Shown piece by piece: positions 7,023-10,047 of a DNA stretch of 10,047 nucleotides; position 1 is the stretch's first letter; every line of letters begins with the position of its first letter. The stretch is taken from positions 1 through 10,047 of the forward strand of contig JAFWBF010000073.1 in NCBI GenBank assembly GCA_017507285.1, given 5' to 3'. Origin of the DNA: Bacteroidales bacterium (GTDB lineage: Bacteria > Bacteroidota > Bacteroidia > Bacteroidales > P3). The notes beneath the pieces are model-generated. The model was not told the origin of the DNA, ran no database searches, and saw nothing but the letters and a program-made list of their open reading frames with translations. A program made the position numbers and the translations under genes.

Positions 7023-7439
7023 CTATTCTACGAAGTTCACTTCCATCTCCACCGTTGTACCTTCGCCTACTTTGGTATGTACAACAAGTTTATCTACGTT
7101 CTTTTTCATATTGGGCAGTCCCATACCTGCCCCGAAGCCCATATCACGTACCTCGGGGCGTGCGGTGGAGTAGCCTTCTTGCATTGCCAAGTCCAAATCG
7201 GGAATACCCGGTCCACGGTCAGCCACCTTCATAAGTATCCTCTCGCTGTCAATGTCCACATATATTGTTCCACCATAGGCATGAGCTATGGCGTTCACCT
7301 CGGCTTCGTATAGCGCAACCACCACACGTTTTATTACTGCCGACGAGAGATTGAGCTGTTTCAAGGCTTTTTTTACCGAACTCGACGCTGCGCCTGCATT
7401 TACAAAGTCACCCTCTTTTATTGTATACTCAAAATGCAT
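7023..7439 (-). CDS. RsbW-like anti-sigma/serine kinase-type HATPase domain protein
   Basis: 138-aa single-domain GHKL ATPase of the HATPase_c_2 (anti-sigma regulatory factor) type. The N-box is EAEVNAIAHA (45-54), the G1 box ADRGPGIP (73-80) and the G2 region GFGAGMGLPNM (101-111), so ATP binding should be intact. In RsbW/SpoIIAB proteins this fold phosphorylates a partner or binds a sigma factor. Small relatives of this kind are known next to [FeFe]-hydrogenase and NuoE/F-like genes, where their partner is not well defined. No STAS antagonist, sigma factor or PP2C phosphatase is encoded in the visible window. It sits in the middle of the unit, 27 nt after the DRTGG gene and 64 nt before the hydrogenase-like gene, which suggests co-transcription and joint function. 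Whether it is a kinase here is unknown. Confidence 0.85.
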   Translation of the reverse strand: MHFEYTIKEGDFVNAGAASSSVKKALKQLNLSSAVIKRVVVALYEAEVNAIAHAYGGTIYVDIDSERILMKVADRGPGIPDLDLAMQEGYSTARPEVRDMGFGAGMGLPNMKKNVDKLVVHTKVGEGTTVEMEVNFVE

Positions 7440-7466
7440 AACATTCCTTTACGTTAGGTAATACAA

Positions 7467-7808
7467 TTAGTACAGTGGTTCCAGACCTTTCATGTAGAGT
7501 ATGCCCGAAGTTTTAAACATCGAATATTCACACTCTATAAGAACCATATCATTCTCTTCGGCAAGCTCTATCATTTCGGGAGTTACCTTTTTGTGACGTA
7601 CAAACACTATCACCTGAAGGTTTGCCATCTCGCAGGTACGTATTGTTTGCACGTTGCAAAGCCCGGTAAGCAATAGTGGACAATCCTTCAAGGTGAGCAC
7701 ATCGCTCATCAGATCAGAGGAGAAAGCTTTAGTTATTTCGTCGTTGAGATGACTTTCGCCGCAGCGTATATTGCCATCTAAGACCCCTATAATTTCCTTT
7801 ATAGTCAT
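7467..7808 (-). CDS. DRTGG-domain protein
   Basis: 113-aa protein that is essentially a single DRTGG domain. The recognisable core runs from SDLMSDVL (31-38) through LLLTGLCNVQTIRTCEM (45-61) and IVFVRHKKV (67-75) to the family end ECEYSMFKTSGILYMKGL (92-109). DRTGG domains also occur in phosphotransacetylase-like and CBS-containing proteins and are thought to be regulatory. The biochemical role of stand-alone versions is unknown, but they recur beside [FeFe]-hydrogenase and HATPase genes in anaerobes. Neither a signal peptide nor a membrane segment is visible, so it is cytosolic. It is the first gene of the three-gene unit. Its ATG (7808-7806) lies about 55 nt downstream of the predicted transcription start. 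Stray cysteines (16, 43, 51, 59, 93) form no clear cluster motif. Confidence 0.85.
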   Translation of the reverse strand: MTIKEIIGVLDGNIRCGESHLNDEITKAFSSDLMSDVLTLKDCPLLLTGLCNVQTIRTCEMANLQVIVFVRHKKVTPEMIELAEENDMVLIECEYSMFKTSGILYMKGLEPLY

Positions 7809-7854
7809 ATCTCGGTTCTATGATTTATGTTCAACAATAAGTTTCATTCCAATG

Positions 7855-7892
7855 GTTGGAAAAACTGTGCAAATATACAAACTTTTTCCAAC
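7855..7892 (-). promoter_or_regulatory. Promoter of the DRTGG-HATPase-hydrogenase unit inside an operator-like dyad
   Basis: On the minus strand a -7 element TATATTTG (7877-7870) lies before the DRTGG gene. The expected -33 position (about 7900-7896) is only a T-rich approximation (TTTTC). A perfect 10-bp inverted repeat, GTTGGAAAAA (7855-7864) and TTTTTCCAAC (7883-7892), flanks the -7 box symmetrically with an 18-nt spacer. This geometry suggests a dimeric regulator site covering the promoter core. Confidence 0.55.
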
Positions 7893-7980
7893 ATAGAAAA
7901 CATTTATACAAAAAAAAGTTCAAAATGTAGAACTACGCATACAAAAAAACATATTGAAATGCCCGTTAGAAGGAAAATTA

Positions 7981-8002
7981 TAGACTAATAGACAAAGGTC
8001 TA
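7981..8002 (-). terminator. Weak possible terminator downstream of the RlmD-type gene
   Basis: TAGAC (7981-7985) and GTCTA (7998-8002) form a 5-bp stem with a 12-nt loop. On the minus strand it is followed by the U-rich TAATTTTCC. It lies just beyond the large hairpin at 8006-8043, and the two together may end transcription. The stem is short, so this is tentative. Confidence 0.3.
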
Positions 8003-8005
8003 GCA

Positions 8006-8043
8006 ATAGCAAAGGCAACGACAGACGTCGTTGCCTTTGCTAT
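8006..8043 (-). terminator. Perfect 17-bp hairpin directly after the RlmD-type gene
   Basis: The arms 8006-8022 and 8027-8043 are exact reverse complements around the loop AGAC. The hairpin begins 4 nt after the stop codon of the methyltransferase gene. Its position suggests 3'-end formation or mRNA stabilisation. No U-tract follows on either strand, so it is not a canonical intrinsic terminator. Confidence 0.5.
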
Positions 8044-8046
8044 ATG

Positions 8047-9480
8047 CTACTTAAGTATAAGTTCTATCACGTTCTCGACATGTTGAGTGTGTGGAAACAT
8101 ATCCACCGGCTGTATGCGTCCGACGGCATATTTGTCCGACAACAACATCACGTCACGGGCTTGTGTGGCAGGATTACAACTAATGTAAACAATCTTCCTT
8201 GGGGCGGCTTTGAGCAGTTGTTCAACCACCTTTTCGTGCATCCCGGCTCGTGGTGGGTCGGTAATAACCACATCGGGTTTACCATTCTTGGACACAAAAT
8301 CTTCGGTAAGCACCCTAGCCATATCGCCGGCATAGAACGCAGTGTTGGTTATTCCATTGCGTTGCGAATTGTGGCGTGCATCAAGGATAGCATCCTCCAC
8401 ATACTCCACACCTACTACTTTTTGACATAGGCGAGCCACAAAATTGGCTATGGTTCCGGTACCGGTATAGAGGTCGTATACGACCTCGTTGCCCCGCAGG
8501 TCAGCAAAGTCGGCGGCGAAACTATATAGCTTATATGCTTGTGCCGAATTGGTCTGATAAAAGGACTTGGGGCCAATCTTAAACTCCAACGAATTGCCCT
8601 CGCCACGGTAGGCAGGCATATTTTCCACCACATAGTCCTTGCCGCTGTAGGTGGCAACACCCAAATCGGTGTAGGAGTCGTTGAGTTTTTCGTTTATTAT
8701 ATATTGTAGCGAAGTTATCTGCGGGAAACGTTGGTGTAGGTACTCCATCATAGGCATCAGCAGTTCGGGTTCGTTTTTGGCCACTATAACCACCAGCATC
8801 CACTCGCCGATGGAAGTATTGCGGATAACTATGTTTCGAAGATAACCCGTATGATTACGTATATCATAGAACTCCAAATTGTTCTGCAAGGCATATTCCT
8901 TTATAGCCAAACGTATCTCGTTGGATAGATTTTCCTGCAAGGCACAATGCTCAATGTCCAGTATCTTGTCGAACAAACCCGGTATGTGAAAACCCAAGGC
9001 GTTGGGTTGAGGCACAAAATCGGGGTTGCTGATATCCTCGTTGCTTATCCAAGGGCGATTGGAAAACGTATACTCTAGCTTATTGCGGTAGTAGAAAATA
9101 TTGTCGGAGCCACATATTGGCGAAATATTGGTCGTATCAATCTTGCCCAATCGCTTGAGGTTATCTACCACTTGTTTGTGCTTGTACTTAAGCTGTTCGG
9201 CGTAGTCCATATTTTGCCAACGGCATCCGCCACACGTTCCAAAGTGTGGGCAACGAACCTCGGCACGCAGTGGCGAGAACTTTTTGATAGCCACAGCACG
9301 GCCTTCAGCGTAGTTTTTCTTTTTTTTATACACCTTTATATCCACCACATCGCCCGGCACTACAAATGGTACAAACACCACCATATTATCCACACGGGCA
9401 ATGGCGTTGCCTTCGCTACCTGCGTCGGTGATTTCTACATCGGTAAGTATTATCTCTTGCTTGGGTTTGCGCATTTTCAT
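8047..9480 (-). CDS. rlmD: 23S rRNA (uracil-C5)-methyltransferase, RlmD/RumA type
   Basis: 477-aa SAM-dependent RNA m5U methyltransferase of the TrmA/RumA family. An N-terminal TRAM RNA-binding domain (about 8-68) precedes a [4Fe-4S] site: Cys77, 83 and 86 in CPHFGTCGGC, with the fourth ligand probably Cys179 in EHC. The C-terminal Rossmann methyltransferase has the SAM loop DLYTGTGT (336-343), DPPRAGMH (408-415), catalytic Cys435 in SCNP (434-437) and the general base Glu469 in HVEN. All catalytic parts are present. The length fits RlmD, which methylates U1939 of E. coli 23S rRNA, but Bacteroidota family members can differ in target (U747, U1939 or both), so the exact position is an inference. 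The ATG at 9480-9478 follows the transporter stop by 40 nt, suggesting co-transcription. A second Met at codon 3 is an equally possible start. Confidence 0.93.
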   Translation of the reverse strand: MKMRKPKQEIILTDVEITDAGSEGNAIARVDNMVVFVPFVVPGDVVDIKVYKKKKNYAEGRAVAIKKFSPLRAEVRCPHFGTCGGCRWQNMDYAEQLKYKHKQVVDNLKRLGKIDTTNISPICGSDNIFYYRNKLEYTFSNRPWISNEDISNPDFVPQPNALGFHIPGLFDKILDIEHCALQENLSNEIRLAIKEYALQNNLEFYDIRNHTGYLRNIVIRNTSIGEWMLVVIVAKNEPELLMPMMEYLHQRFPQITSLQYIINEKLNDSYTDLGVATYSGKDYVVENMPAYRGEGNSLEFKIGPKSFYQTNSAQAYKLYSFAADFADLRGNEVVYDLYTGTGTIANFVARLCQKVVGVEYVEDAILDARHNSQRNGITNTAFYAGDMARVLTEDFVSKNGKPDVVITDPPRAGMHEKVVEQLLKAAPRKIVYISCNPATQARDVMLLSDKYAVGRIQPVDMFPHTQHVENVIELILK

Positions 9481-9487
9481 TGTATCG

Positions 9488-9505
9488 TTGTTTAAAATAT
9501 AACAA
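9488..9505. promoter_or_regulatory. Rex-like palindrome before the RlmD-type gene (tentative)
   Basis: TTGTTTAAAATATAACAA matches 12 of the 14 defined positions of the Rex-type operator pattern TTGTTAA-N4-TTAACAA known from clostridia. It lies in the 40-nt gap between the transporter and the methyltransferase gene. The sequence is AT-rich, so a chance match is likely, and no Rex gene is in view. Confidence 0.2.
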
Positions 9506-9520
9506 AATTTGAGTATCGCA

Positions 9521-10047
9521 TTAGTGTTGACAGCCCGGAACCATATATGCCAGCACGAATGCCACTATTACAAGTAGTAACTTGAGTGGCGAATACCTGT
9601 TGTTGTCGTGGTCAAAGAGTATACTCACACTCACGTGCAACAGTATTCCTATTACAATACCCATCACGGGCTGTTCTATATTATCCACATTAACAAGTAG
9701 GTAACGATTGAAGATAGACCCCAACGGAGTCATCACTGCGAATAACAATAGTAGTCCTGCCGATTTGGCAGTGCTGTAGCCGTGATTTATAAAAAGCGTT
9801 ACCAATATCAGCGACACCGGAATGTTGTGAAGTATTATGCCGTATAGCAGTCCCCAATGTACCTCGCCGGAGCCGAATGTGAGTGGCATACCCTCCATAA
9901 ATGCGTGGAGAGAAAGCCCTATAAGCAGTCCGGTGATAGGACAAGCATGGTCATGATGGGAGTGAGTACAGGTGTCGGCATGGTTGTGTCCGTGTTCGAT
10001 TCCACGGGTAAGGGTTTCGAGCAGTAGCTGAACCACAAAACCCACCA
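9521..10047 (-). CDS. ZIP-family divalent metal transporter, C-terminal part (5' end outside window)
   Basis: The frame enters from the right edge and ends in TAA at 9523-9521, about 175 residues. The GTG near 10045 is probably an internal valine, because the frame stays open to the edge and the N-terminal helices are missing. A histidine-rich loop (HGHNHADTCTHSHHDH) precedes the TM4 motif LSLHAFMEGMPL, which carries the ZIP metal-site His and Glu. TM5 has LHNIPVSLIL, keeping the His but with Ser where many ZIPs have Glu. Further hydrophobic helices follow (LLLLFAVMTPLGSIF, MGIVIGILLHVSVSILF) and a C-terminal LLLVIVAFVLAYMV. The likely role is inner-membrane uptake of Zn2+ or similar metals; direction and specificity cannot be read from sequence. 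It is 40 nt upstream of the methyltransferase gene, probably in the same transcript. Confidence 0.85.
   Translation of the reverse strand, partial: VGFVVQLLLETLTRGIEHGHNHADTCTHSHHDHACPITGLLIGLSLHAFMEGMPLTFGSGEVHWGLLYGIILHNIPVSLILVTLFINHGYSTAKSAGLLLLFAVMTPLGSIFNRYLLVNVDNIEQPVMGIVIGILLHVSVSILFDHDNNRYSPLKLLLVIVAFVLAYMVPGCQH

Noticed and set aside
6566..7234. Plus-strand 222-codon open frame opposite the hydrogenase and HATPase genes
   Set aside because: It is antisense to two conserved coding sequences and has no domain signal.
10043..10045. GTG as the start of the ZIP transporter gene
   Set aside because: The frame stays open to the window end and the first membrane helices of the family are missing, so this is an internal valine codon.

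Overview
The window comes from a Bacteroidota chromosome, most likely Bacteroidales. Three observations support this. Several intergenic regions carry the Bacteroidota-type promoter (-33 TTTG, 19-20 nt spacer, -7 TAnnTTTG). Starts lack clear Shine-Dalgarno sequences. The gene set is also typical: a bifunctional FtcD, a Bacteroidota-type UvrA with CPDTG in place of CPxCG, and a sensory-type [FeFe]-hydrogenase module. Every gene I can support is on the minus strand, so transcription runs from high to low coordinates.

Layout in transcription order. (1) 10047-9521: 3' part of a ZIP-family metal transporter, cut by the window edge. (2) 9480-8047: a TRAM-domain, Fe-S-containing 23S rRNA uracil-C5-methyltransferase (RlmD/RumA type), followed by a perfect 17-bp hairpin. 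(3) 7808-5591: a three-gene unit of DRTGG-domain protein, RsbW-like HATPase and [FeFe]-hydrogenase-like protein. It is preceded by a promoter whose -7 box sits inside a 10-bp dyad. (4) 5537-5495: a strong hairpin that probably terminates this unit and contains the -7 box of the next promoter. (5) 5427-2608: uvrA, then an intrinsic terminator. (6) 2443-2362: tRNA-Leu(UAG) with its own promoter and terminator. (7) 2274-577: ftcD, then a terminator. (8) 514-66: a gene-poor stretch with an 81-nt near-perfect palindrome and a promoter leading into (9) 65-1: the first 21 codons of a type I restriction-modification methyltransferase gene (hsdM).

Most of the window is housekeeping: nucleotide-excision repair, rRNA modification, histidine/folate one-carbon metabolism, a tRNA and metal transport. 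The part with the most unexplained biology is the hydrogenase cassette. The hydrogenase-like protein keeps the four H-cluster cysteines but has lost several residues that catalytic enzymes use around the active site. It travels with a kinase-like HATPase and a DRTGG protein, not with catalytic HydABC subunits, at least in this window. That suggests a hydrogen- or redox-sensing signalling module. The hsdM start suggests that a restriction-modification locus, often variable between strains, begins at the left edge.
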